This document shows positions 6,878 to 13,387 of a stretch of 13,387 nt of DNA, piece after piece. The position numbers were made by a program, and so were the translations under genes. The notes under the pieces were generated by a model. That model saw only the letters and a program-made list of their open reading frames with translations. It ran no database searches and had not been told where the DNA came from. The stretch comes from JAYUJH01 sp043765375 (GTDB taxonomy: Bacteria > Pseudomonadota > Alphaproteobacteria > Rickettsiales > UBA998). How positions within the stretch are numbered: position 1 is the stretch's first letter; each line of letters starts with the position of its first letter. The DNA lies in assembly GCA_043765375.1 (NCBI GenBank), contig JAYUJH010000042.1, positions 1-13,387 of the forward strand, written 5' to 3'.

Positions 6878-7222
6878 TCACAACGCAACTGTAATCGCCA
6901 CCCAATTTGCACCACGAAAAACCAGCAACTGACGCACATCTTCCGCCCAAATGATGCTACCTGTTGTTGGTGCAATAAAACGCCATATTTGTTCAAAATA
7001 AGCAATTTTCCTAGCCTTTCCCAACCATGCGCCAGTTGGTGAGCTGCCAATAATATACACATTTCCAGCAACGGGGTTAGCGGGTGGAGTGTTGCTATTG
7101 GAGGTGAGCGCACCCGCATTTAGCAACGCATCAATTTGAGCCAACGCCATATTGACCGTTACCTCTTTTTGTGCTTGCGCTTGTTCCAATAATGTAATTT
7201 GCAAATGTGTTGTGTTTGCCAT
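6878..7222 (-). CDS. DUF2793-type protein, phage or GTA tail-associated family
   Basis: This 114-residue protein has AQAQKEVTVNMALAQIDALL at 15-34, TPPANPVAGNVYIIG at 45-59, then PTGAWLGKARKIAYFEQIWRF and a closing LLVFRGANW. The order matches DUF2793: a QKE..N.AL..LD motif, a PP..P..G..Y.V segment, then GAW and W repeats. ATG at 7222 is chosen because GGAGG stands ten bases upstream; a TTG start at 7270 would place that ribosome binding site inside the gene. DUF2793 proteins sit in alphaproteobacterial gene-transfer-agent and phage tail-fibre loci, or are surface proteins with sugar-binding parts. Here it stands alone before GT4 and galE, so its partner genes are either elsewhere or lost. 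Confidence 0.75.
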   Translation of the reverse strand: MANTTHLQITLLEQAQAQKEVTVNMALAQIDALLNAGALTSNSNTPPANPVAGNVYIIGSSPTGAWLGKARKIAYFEQIWRFIAPTTGSIIWAEDVRQLLVFRGANWVAITVAL

Positions 7223-7327
7223 GAAATAATATCCTCCATTTTTGTTATTATACGAATATAAATGCAACAATAACTAAGTCTGCGGAAGGGTAAAATAACG
7301 GCAAAATATAAGTTGATGTTTATAATC

Positions 7328-7375
7328 CTTTAATATTATAGTGCTTTAATGTTATTGTGATTTAATATATATCTA
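7328..7375. repeat. Three 16-bp tandem repeats upstream of the PH/SHOCT gene
   Basis: Units 7328-7343 (CTTTAATATTATAGTG), 7344-7359 (CTTTAATGTTATTGTG) and 7360-7375 (ATTTAATATATATCTA) decay progressively. Related ATTTGATTTAATATTG follows. They end 26 bp before the start codon at 7402 and cover where the promoter would lie, so copy-number changes could tune expression. This is the only structure seen in the 179-bp gap. Confidence 0.65.
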
Positions 7376-7401
7376 ATTTGATTTAATATTGAGATTAAAT
7401 A

Positions 7402-7971
7402 ATGCCTAGCTATGAAGAGATAAAAGAACAAATCAAGCTGCTCCCCAATCGCTATATTTTTTATACTAAGCGAGAGGTGAAATATCTGCCCAACATCATG
7501 ATTGAGGGCGAGCTAATTCGTGGTATCACCTCGGGATATTATAACAAAAAAACTATTCTCGCCGTTTGCACCAATCGTCGGGTGATTTTCCTTGATAAGG
7601 GTATGTTTTTTGGAATGAGGCAATGGCAATTAGCCCTTGACCGTATTCAATCCATTGACGGCAGTTATATGATATTATTTGGTAAAATCCGAGTTTGGGA
7701 TGGAGCAGCACCAATTCAGATGGATATGGTATGGGCGAAATCAATTGACCCATTCATTAAATCTGTTAGAGAAGCGATTGACGAGTTTAGGCGCATTTCA
7801 TTTCAAGAAGTCACAGGCGCAAGAACGCAGCAACCAGCTCAACAACAAATCATTCAACGGGCATCAGTGGTGGACGTAGCAGAGCAGTTAGAGAAGTTAA
7901 TCAAACTCAAAGATGCGGGGCATCTCACTGAAGACGAGTTTCAACAGCAACGTAGGAAAATATTAGGATAA
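7402..7971 (+). CDS. PH-like domain and SHOCT domain protein
   Basis: The 189-residue protein has a bacterial PH-like (YokE/bPH-type) domain at about 18-128. Its recognisable features are TILAVCTNRRVIFLDKGMFFG (51-71), an amphipathic strand QWQLALDRIQSID (74-86), and a closing helix with W111 (VWAKSIDPFIKSVREAIDEF). A Gln-rich linker (143-149) leads to a SHOCT motif at 159-188 (VAEQLEKLIKLKDAGHLTED, then EFQQQRRKIL). SHOCT segments are short C-terminal oligomerisation or targeting modules often attached to membrane or secreted-stress proteins. No membrane span or signal peptide is visible, so it is probably cytoplasmic. It ends three bases before the kinase gene, so the two are co-transcribed. 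Exact function unknown. Confidence 0.78.
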   Translation: MPSYEEIKEQIKLLPNRYIFYTKREVKYLPNIMIEGELIRGITSGYYNKKTILAVCTNRRVIFLDKGMFFGMRQWQLALDRIQSIDGSYMILFGKIRVWDGAAPIQMDMVWAKSIDPFIKSVREAIDEFRRISFQEVTGARTQQPAQQQIIQRASVVDVAEQLEKLIKLKDAGHLTEDEFQQQRRKILG

Positions 7972-7974
7972 TTT

Positions 7975-8952
7975 ATGATAAAAAAATATGATGTGATTGG
8001 TATAGGTAACGCTATTGTTGATTGTTTGGCTTACGTTGATGAGGATTTTTTGCAACAACAGCAAATGGTGCGTGGCTCAATGCAGTTGATTTCCGCACAA
8101 CAAGAGTTGGAATTACGCACCAAGTTAATCTCGCCAAAATTATGCTCGGGCGGATCAGTCGCTAACACCATCGCCGCACTTGCATCGCTGAATGTTCGCA
8201 CCGCTTTTTTAGGCAGAGTTGCTAATGACGAAGTTGGAGCTAGTTTCACCGCTGATATTTGCGCAGCAGGAGTGTATTTTGCTCCAACTCCAGCAACTAA
8301 AGGCAAGCCAACCGCTTGTTGCATAATTTGCGTCACCCCCGATGGTGAACGCACGATGAACACATTTATCGGAGCTTCATCAGAGTTCACCGTGGCAGAT
8401 GTGAAAGCAGAAGTGATTGAACAATCAAAAATATTATATTTGGAAGGATATTTGTGGGACGCAGAACCAGCCAAAGAGGCTATTTTGCAAGCAATACATA
8501 TCGCTCGTGATCATGGCGTTAAAATCGCATTTTCTGCATCAGATACATTCTGTGTTGAGCGTCACCGTGAGGAGTTTTTGCATTTAATTAATGAACATGT
8601 TGATGTCTTATTCGCCAATGAGCATGAAGCTAAAGCATTATTGCAACTTGAAAATATTGAAGATGTGGCGAAAAGATTAGCCCCCAAAGTTGATTTTATT
8701 GCAATCACTCGTGGCGACAAACCAGCAATTATTGTGCATAATCAAGCCATTTTGAGCGTTGCACCCGTGGCAGAGATTAAACCAGTTGATGCAACTGGTG
8801 CAGGTGATTTATTCGCAGCAGGGTTTTTGCATGGAATATTACAAAATTGCGATGCTAAAAAATGCGCCGAATTAGGGCATAAATTAGCAGGGCATATTAT
8901 TCAACAACTTGGCGCACGCAGCGCAACCCCGTTACCATTGCTCGCTGCCTGA
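7975..8952 (+). CDS. PfkB-family (adenosine-kinase-like) carbohydrate/nucleoside kinase
   Basis: The 325-residue protein begins VIGIGNAIVDCLAYVD (7-22), with the Gly-Gly pair in LCSGGSVANTIAALA (57-71) as in ribokinase-fold kinases. LFANEHEAK (212-220) precedes the ATP/anion-hole motif DATGAGDLFAAGFL (272-285), with D278 as the predicted catalytic base. It phosphorylates a sugar or nucleoside hydroxyl with ATP in the cytoplasm. The N-terminal signature is like adenosine kinases of alphaproteobacteria, but substrate is not determined by sequence alone. AGGA six bases before the ATG (AGGATAATTTATG) is a good ribosome binding site, and the start is three bases after the PH/SHOCT stop. Confidence 0.88.
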   Translation: MIKKYDVIGIGNAIVDCLAYVDEDFLQQQQMVRGSMQLISAQQELELRTKLISPKLCSGGSVANTIAALASLNVRTAFLGRVANDEVGASFTADICAAGVYFAPTPATKGKPTACCIICVTPDGERTMNTFIGASSEFTVADVKAEVIEQSKILYLEGYLWDAEPAKEAILQAIHIARDHGVKIAFSASDTFCVERHREEFLHLINEHVDVLFANEHEAKALLQLENIEDVAKRLAPKVDFIAITRGDKPAIIVHNQAILSVAPVAEIKPVDATGAGDLFAAGFLHGILQNCDAKKCAELGHKLAGHIIQQLGARSATPLPLLAA

Positions 8953-8996
8953 AGATGGCAACAAATCATTAAACAAATCACTAACGGGGCAGTTAT

Positions 8997-9983
8997 TTAT
9001 GCGTAAAACGCAATACCTTCATATATAAAACTATCGGCCATATTGGTGCTAACAAAGTCACGCTCTCCTTCACTTGCTGTAAAGAAATGCCCTCCAGCTT
9101 TAGTGTTATAAAACCGATATATTTCTTCAGAATATTCATTTTTAGTTGGCGATGCTTTGAAAGCAACTCCTTCATAAATATAATTAGATGACATATTTTT
9201 AGCAACATAATCTCTCTCAGCAACGCTTGCCGTAAAAAAATGTCCACCAGCTTTAGTATTATAAAATCTGTATATTTCTGCGCTATTGACTGCATTAACT
9301 CCGCCTGCATAAAAAGCTGTTCCTTCGTAACTAAAATTATCAAATAATTTTGTCGCTACATATTCCGCTTCTTGTGTGCTGGCTGTAAAAAAATGACCTC
9401 CGCTTTGATTATTATAAAATCTATATACTGGAGTTTCATTATTTTTCCAATCGTCCTCAATACCATTTACTTCAATAAGGGCGGCTAAGTCCAATGTTGT
9501 AAAATTGGCGGGATACCCATAAGCCATAATAGTTTCTGTGGAAGAAATATTTTTATCAGCAGGTAGGTAACCAAAATTATCAAATGGGTGTTTAAGCCCA
9601 AGAGTATGACCTAATTCATGAGTTGCCGTTTCTTTATAATATTCATAATAATTAATGTTATTTTGAATTGAATCCTCATATAATGCCGCTACATTTATAG
9701 CAATATCAAAATAGCCATTATAGGGGTTTCCATCAATATAATCAGCATCTCCCAAAACATCAGTTCCACTTTGAAATATTTCATTTATTGAAATAGATGC
9801 ATTATAATAATTATTAGTATAATAAAAATCAACGTCAATGAGATTATCTAATTCGCTCAAAATCTGATTCCATATCTGATATTCAGGAGAATAATATGGT
9901 ATGGACTGATATATCCCCACTTTTTCGCCAATGCTAATGGCGGGCTGCCATGGAGCTATTAAAATAGATGGATTGTTTTTCAT
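8997..9983 (-). CDS. M10-type (serralysin-like) metzincin with three DUF5648-type repeats
   Basis: This 328-residue protein has the metzincin zinc site THELGHTLGLKHP (H122, E123, H126, H132) and the Met-turn TIMAYG (M153), giving a catalytic domain of roughly 1-180. Three repeats follow at 187-226, 238-277 and 289-328, spaced exactly 51 residues. Each reads YRFYN..(G)GHFFTAS..E...V....F..YEG.AF.A, which matches the DUF5648 pattern. It is probably an endopeptidase that also binds a surface or glycan through these repeats. No N-terminal signal peptide is visible, and the RTX (GGxGxD) repeats and hydrophobic C-terminal type I signal of classical serralysins are missing, so export is unclear. It is much more AT-rich than the adjacent kinase gene, suggesting acquisition. 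It ends 44 bp from the kinase stop, convergently. Confidence 0.82.
   Translation of the reverse strand: MKNNPSILIAPWQPAISIGEKVGIYQSIPYYSPEYQIWNQILSELDNLIDVDFYYTNNYYNASISINEIFQSGTDVLGDADYIDGNPYNGYFDIAINVAALYEDSIQNNINYYEYYKETATHELGHTLGLKHPFDNFGYLPADKNISSTETIMAYGYPANFTTLDLAALIEVNGIEDDWKNNETPVYRFYNNQSGGHFFTASTQEAEYVATKLFDNFSYEGTAFYAGGVNAVNSAEIYRFYNTKAGGHFFTASVAERDYVAKNMSSNYIYEGVAFKASPTKNEYSEEIYRFYNTKAGGHFFTASEGERDFVSTNMADSFIYEGIAFYA
9000..9425 (-). repeat. Three in-frame 51-codon repeats (DUF5648-type) of the metzincin
   Basis: The minus strand repeats a 153-bp unit three times, with about 40 conserved codons and 11 variable linker codons. Copies two and three share the identical string IYRFYNTKAGGHFFTAS, so they are the younger duplication; copy one (VYRFYNNQSGGHFFTAS) is more diverged. 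Such units change number easily by recombination. Confidence 0.8.
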
Positions 9984-10092
9984 GTAATATCTGCTATAAT
10001 TTAGTTGAATATTTTTATAACATTATCATGTATCACATTCACGCAACCACGACAATGTATATATTAACAAAATGAAAAATTATCAAGCATTT

Positions 10093-10878
10093 TCAATCCA
10101 AAAATTGTTCACGTCTGATGCGTTCTTCCAAATTATGCTCGGGGTCAAATAGCAATTTCAATGAGATTTTGCTTTGCTCACTGACAAAAACCGTTTTCAC
10201 ATCACGCAACTCCGTAAAATCCGCAACCGCACTCACGGGGCGTTTTTGCGGGTTCAAAATATCAAACATAATGCTTGCATTGCGCTCCAATAATGCTCCT
10301 CGCCAACCACGGGGGCGAAATGGTGCAATCGGCGTTAGTGCTAATATATTAGCGCAAAGTGGCAAAATTGCTCCACCCGCCGACAAATTATAAGCCGTGC
10401 TGCCAGCTGGAGTTGCAACCAATATTCCGTCACCAATCAATTCTTTAATACGCACCACATGGTCTATCGTCACACGGATTTTTGCTGCCTGCCTACTTTC
10501 ACGAAACAGCGAAACCTCATTGAAAGCGAGTGCCTCAATTTCTTTACCTCCCACCGTTCGGGCAAACATTGAAAGCGGAAAAAGTTTCACCTCCCTTGCT
10601 TGTTGCAGGCGATAATCCAACGTATCACAGACAAAATTATTCAGCAAAAACCCTATAGTCCCGCAATTCATACCATAAAGCGGTGTGCCTAAATCAATAT
10701 AGCGGTGCATGGTTTGCAACATAAACCCATCACCCCCAAGCACAATTATCACATCAACATGGGCATTATTTTCCACCAAATTGATGATGCTGGGATTGGC
10801 GTGCAATAATTGCTTAAGCCCCTCCCTTGCGTTGCTGGTGCTATCTGCAATTACTCCAATTTTTTTATATTTATTCAT
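10093..10878 (-). CDS. nadK: NAD kinase
   Basis: The 261-residue protein phosphorylates NAD to NADP with ATP or polyphosphate in the cytoplasm. Motifs in order are IIVLGGDGFMLQTMHRY with GGDG at 48-51, MNCGTIGFLLN (70-80), NEV at 120-122, and the NAD-kinase signature GDGILVATPAGSTAYNLSAG (149-168), followed by LTPIAPFRPR (181-190). All expected core residues are present and the length is normal for the short alphaproteobacterial form. ATG at 10878 is used; no strong ribosome binding site is seen. It is divergent from the unknown gene at 10969 with a 90-bp gap. Confidence 0.93.
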   Translation of the reverse strand: MNKYKKIGVIADSTSNAREGLKQLLHANPSIINLVENNAHVDVIIVLGGDGFMLQTMHRYIDLGTPLYGMNCGTIGFLLNNFVCDTLDYRLQQAREVKLFPLSMFARTVGGKEIEALAFNEVSLFRESRQAAKIRVTIDHVVRIKELIGDGILVATPAGSTAYNLSAGGAILPLCANILALTPIAPFRPRGWRGALLERNASIMFDILNPQKRPVSAVADFTELRDVKTVFVSEQSKISLKLLFDPEHNLEERIRREQFLD

Positions 10879-10911
10879 TATATTTATGTATATTCATTAA
10901 AATGTCATGTT

Positions 10912-10938
10912 TTGTCAATATAATATGTATAGTAAAAT
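10912..10938 (+). promoter_or_regulatory. Possible promoter upstream of the unknown 164-residue gene
   Basis: TTGTCA (10912-10917) and TAAAAT (10933-10938) are 15 bp apart, and a perfect TATAAT lies at 10919-10924 without a fitting partner. Chance matches are frequent in this AT-rich gap, which also has to serve nadK on the other strand, so confidence is low. Confidence 0.25.
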
Positions 10939-10968
10939 TAATTTAATTAAATTACAGGGGATAAAGAG

Positions 10969-11463
10969 ATGGCTTTTGAGTATGATGAAAATGAATATAA
11001 TAAAGATGATTTTAGAAAAATGTTAGAAATAGTTGCAATTGCTGATCCGAAAGATGAATATAATCTGATTTCAACATTACAAACAAACCGATATGACGAC
11101 AGATATAAAGGAACTACGCCTAAACCTTTTAACAAGCTAGAAATAATTACAGGTGATTTATGTGAATTAATTGCTGATACAAAACTTTCTTATAAAATAT
11201 TTCAAATATTGGAAAAAACGGAAAAAGAATACCCAGAAATAATTGCAAAATTACCTAGAGAAGTTAAAGAAGCCATAAGCGACGTAGCAAGTATAAAAAT
11301 AGATTCTCAAACAAATCGTGACTTTGCAAAATTTGCTAATGCTAACGAAGATTTCATGCAAAGAATGGCTAATTTGGATGAAAGTCCAATCGTTTCACCA
11401 AACGTTTCTACTATTAATGCTCAAAGCACAGCAGTTCAAACCTCCTCCAGAGGCAAAGGATAA
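10969..11463 (+). CDS. 164-residue soluble protein of unknown function
   Basis: I do not recognise a family. The protein is hydrophilic and charged. It begins MAFEYDENEYNKDDF (strongly acidic), with alpha-helix-like stretches at about 13-38, 56-96 and 115-132. A Ser/Thr/Asn/Gln-rich tail from about 138 ends in SSRGKG and is probably disordered. No signal peptide, membrane segment or Cys-His metal site is visible (a single Cys at 65). GGGG at 10957-10960, eight bases before ATG, is a plausible ribosome binding site. Codon use (many ATA, AGA, AAA, TTA) is clearly more AT-biased than in nadK and ilvD next door, suggesting acquisition. It is convergent with ilvD, 28 bp apart. It may be a small effector, toxin-system component or phage remnant, but nothing in the sequence chooses between these. 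Confidence 0.65.
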   Translation: MAFEYDENEYNKDDFRKMLEIVAIADPKDEYNLISTLQTNRYDDRYKGTTPKPFNKLEIITGDLCELIADTKLSYKIFQILEKTEKEYPEIIAKLPREVKEAISDVASIKIDSQTNRDFAKFANANEDFMQRMANLDESPIVSPNVSTINAQSTAVQTSSRGKG

Positions 11464-11491
11464 GAGATAATATAAATAACTTGGAACAATC

Positions 11492-13228
11492 TTACAAATC
11501 TGCATAAATATGTTTTTCTGTTGCTGCTCCGCCGTGAGTTACTGCACCATTTTCGGCAGTGCCAACTGTTTGCGCATATTTCCAAATTGCGCCTGATTCA
11601 TAATCAGTTTTGCGTGGTTGCCAAGCCTTGCGCCGTGCCTCAATTTCAGCATTACTCAAGCGCACATTTAACGTCCCCAATTCTGCATCAATCTCAATAA
11701 TATCACCATTTTTCAGCAATGCAATCACTCCACCAACGGCTGCTTCTGGCCCTACGTGACCAATGCACATACCCCGAGTTGCCCCTGAGAAACGTCCGTC
11801 CGTGATTAGCGCGACTGTGTCCCCCGTTCCTTGCCCATAAAGTGCTGCGGTGGTGGAGAGCATTTCCCGCATTCCAGGCCCTCCCTTGGGGCCTTCGTAA
11901 CGAATTACGATTACATCACCTGACGCATAATCACGACGTTCAACTGCTGCGAATGCGTCTTCTTCGCAATCAAACACCCGAGCCGCCCCTGTGAATTGCA
12001 ATTGCTTCATACCAGCCACTTTCACGATCGCTCCTTGCGTTGCTAAATTACCACGCAAAGTTACCACTCCACCTGTTGGAGTAAGTGGATTATTCACCCG
12101 CTTAATCACATCTTGCGCATCATTAAACCGCACGTTTTGCAAGTTTTCTGCAATAGTTTTGCCCGTTACCGTTAAGCAATCGCCATGCAAAAATCCGCCC
12201 TCAAATAATGTTTTCATCACCGCTTGCACGCCACCCGCTTCATACATATCCTTGGCGACATATTTACCCGCTGGTTTCAAATCCGCAATATAAGGCGTGC
12301 GCTTGAATATTTCACCAACATCATGAATATTAAACTCAATTCCCGCCTCATGTGCTATAGCAGGCAGATGCAATGCTGCATTGGTTGAACCGCCTGTTGC
12401 TGCCACCACTGCCGCTGCATTTTCCAACGATTTGCGGGTAACAATATCACGGGGGCGGATTTTATTGCGTAACAAATCCATTACCACTCGCCCCGATTCA
12501 AAACATAATATATCACGGGATTCATACGGCGCAGGAGCCGCCGCTGAATGAGGCACAGCCAGCCCCAGAGCCTCTGAAACGCAAGCCATTGTGTTGGCGG
12601 TGAACTGCCCCCCGCATGACCCAGCACTTGGGCAGGCGACATATTCTAGTGCTTGCAATTCTTCATCACTCATTAATCCAGCCGAATGTTTGCCAACTGC
12701 TTCAAACACATCTTGCACGGTTACATCTTTACCATTATATTTTCCAGGCAAAATTGACCCACCATATATAAATACGCTTGGCACATTGAGGCGCACCATC
12801 GCCATCATTAATGCGGGGAGCGATTTATCACAACCAGCAATGCCAACGATTGCGTCATAACAATGCCCACGCATGGTGAGTTCCACCGAATCCGCAATCA
12901 CCTCTCTAGATACCAGCGATGCTTTCATACCAGCATGACCCATCGCAATGCCATCTGTCACGGTGATGGTGGTGAACTCCCGAGGGGTTCCACCTGCGCT
13001 TGCCACCCCTTTTTTCACAGCTTGCGCTTGCCGTCCGAGCGAAATATTGCAAGGTGCAGCTTCGTTCCATGTGGTTGCAACGGCGATTAAAGGCTGATGC
13101 ACTAATGTTTCACTCAACCCCATTGCATACAAATAAGAGCGATGTGGCGCACGCTCAGGCCCTTCCGTTACATGACGGCTCACCAGCCTTGATTTACCAT
13201 ATATTTTATCATTTTTAATTTGTTCCAT
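11492..13228 (-). CDS. ilvD: Dihydroxy-acid dehydratase
   Basis: From ATG at 13228 the product is 578 residues. It dehydrates 2,3-dihydroxyisovalerate and 2,3-dihydroxy-3-methylvalerate to 2-oxo acids in valine, leucine and isoleucine synthesis in the cytoplasm. The three Cys expected to hold the Fe-S cluster are present: C60 in AAPCNISLG, C133 in IAGCDKSLPA and C205 in PSAGSCGGQF. This spacing and the TDGIAMGHAGM segment fit the [2Fe-2S] branch of the IlvD/Edd family. The C-terminal half has DGRFSGATRGMCIGHVGPEA, typical of IlvD. A TTG start at 13264 is less likely because that TTG is also the first base triplet of a TTGACA. Length and motifs are normal and nothing is missing. Confidence 0.94.
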   Translation of the reverse strand: MEQIKNDKIYGKSRLVSRHVTEGPERAPHRSYLYAMGLSETLVHQPLIAVATTWNEAAPCNISLGRQAQAVKKGVASAGGTPREFTTITVTDGIAMGHAGMKASLVSREVIADSVELTMRGHCYDAIVGIAGCDKSLPALMMAMVRLNVPSVFIYGGSILPGKYNGKDVTVQDVFEAVGKHSAGLMSDEELQALEYVACPSAGSCGGQFTANTMACVSEALGLAVPHSAAAPAPYESRDILCFESGRVVMDLLRNKIRPRDIVTRKSLENAAAVVAATGGSTNAALHLPAIAHEAGIEFNIHDVGEIFKRTPYIADLKPAGKYVAKDMYEAGGVQAVMKTLFEGGFLHGDCLTVTGKTIAENLQNVRFNDAQDVIKRVNNPLTPTGGVVTLRGNLATQGAIVKVAGMKQLQFTGAARVFDCEEDAFAAVERRDYASGDVIVIRYEGPKGGPGMREMLSTTAALYGQGTGDTVALITDGRFSGATRGMCIGHVGPEAAVGGVIALLKNGDIIEIDAELGTLNVRLSNAEIEARRKAWQPRKTDYESGAIWKYAQTVGTAENGAVTHGGAATEKHIYADL

Positions 13229-13258
13229 GCAAAGAAACTTATTATTGATGTAATGTAA

Positions 13259-13300
13259 TGTCAATGATTTTTTAATTTCAATGATTTTTAGGCATTGACA
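13259..13300. promoter_or_regulatory. Inverted repeat in the ilvD upstream region, possible operator
   Basis: TGTCAATG (13259-13266) and CATTGACA (13293-13300) are exact 8-bp inverted repeats 26 bp apart. A further direct TCAATGATTTTT occurs twice (13261 and 13278, 17 bp apart). Each outer arm is also a TTGACA when read outward, so the two could be the -35 elements of divergent promoters for ilvD and the gene at 13321. No convincing -10 box at standard spacing was found. Confidence 0.4.
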
Positions 13301-13320
13301 ATTAAAGATATATATTATTT

Positions 13321-13387
13321 ATGGCGAAGTCTTTTTTTATCCATAGATATACGGAAAGCCTGAGCATTTTGATAGATTTGGAGTATC
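13321..13387 (+). CDS. Start of a possible gene cut by the right edge
   Basis: From ATG at 13321 the frame stays open to the window end for 22 codons: MAKSFFIHRYTESL, then SILIDLEY. It faces away from ilvD. A distant resemblance to the N-terminus of DUF1465-type alphaproteobacterial proteins was considered (YTESLxxLxxxxxY) but is too short to rely on. There is no clear ribosome binding site. Confidence 0.35.
   Translation, partial: MAKSFFIHRYTESLSILIDLEY

Noticed and set aside
680..7222. Prophage or gene transfer agent
   Set aside because: Only an SGNH protein and a DUF2793-type protein hint at it; no capsid, terminase, portal, integrase or other tail genes are present.
7337..7344. TATAGTGC upstream of the PH/SHOCT gene as another hairpin element
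   Set aside because: It falls across a 16-bp tandem repeat junction and has no complementary GCACTATA arm nearby.
8993..9343. A 116-codon minus-strand frame inside the metzincin gene
   Set aside because: It is an alternate frame of the repeated units and has no ribosome binding site or plausible composition.

Overview
The window looks like AT-rich accessory and housekeeping chromosome from an alphaproteobacterium. The lineage is an inference, not proof. It rests on a DUF2793-type protein (a family seen mostly in alphaproteobacterial phage-like and gene-transfer-agent-like regions), a [2Fe-2S]-type IlvD, a short alphaproteobacterial-style NAD kinase, and many short palindromic intergenic repeats. 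No tRNA, rRNA or CRISPR array was seen.

Layout: 1-499 holds a decayed IS1-family transposase (minus strand, running off the left edge), broken by a frameshift and by short hairpin elements with TATAG termini. Four such hairpins of about 61-68 bp lie within 120-643. On the minus strand follow an SGNH/GDSL hydrolase (680-1981) and a previously uncalled 48-codon gene directly upstream of it (1988-2134). A repeat-rich spacer (2135-2601) carries a 15-bp-arm hairpin and two copies of a 97-bp repeat at a 118-bp period. An M48-type membrane metallopeptidase (2602-3432, minus) is divergent from an exported TesA/GDSL-fold protein (3536-4363, plus) that appears to have lost its whole catalytic triad.

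A minus-strand run of DUF2793 protein (6878-7222), GT4 glycosyltransferase (5506-6810) and GalE-type epimerase (4390-5412) looks like one transcription unit for surface glycan or cell-surface work. On the plus strand, a PH-like/SHOCT protein (7402-7971) is tightly coupled to a PfkB/adenosine-type sugar or nucleoside kinase (7975-8952). Facing it is an M10-type (serralysin-like) metzincin with three C-terminal DUF5648-type repeats (8997-9983, minus), then NAD kinase (10093-10878, minus). A divergent 164-residue gene of unknown function (10969-11463, plus) comes next, then dihydroxy-acid dehydratase IlvD (11492-13228, minus) for branched-chain amino acid synthesis. A possible gene start at 13321 leaves the right edge.

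The most unusual points are the apparent pseudoenzyme at 3536-4363, the short hairpin-element family that has landed inside an IS1 transposase gene, the hidden small gene in front of the SGNH hydrolase, and the metzincin with glycan-surface-like repeats but no recognisable export signal. I do not see a complete undescribed defence or mobile system; the strongest candidate novelties are these individual items.
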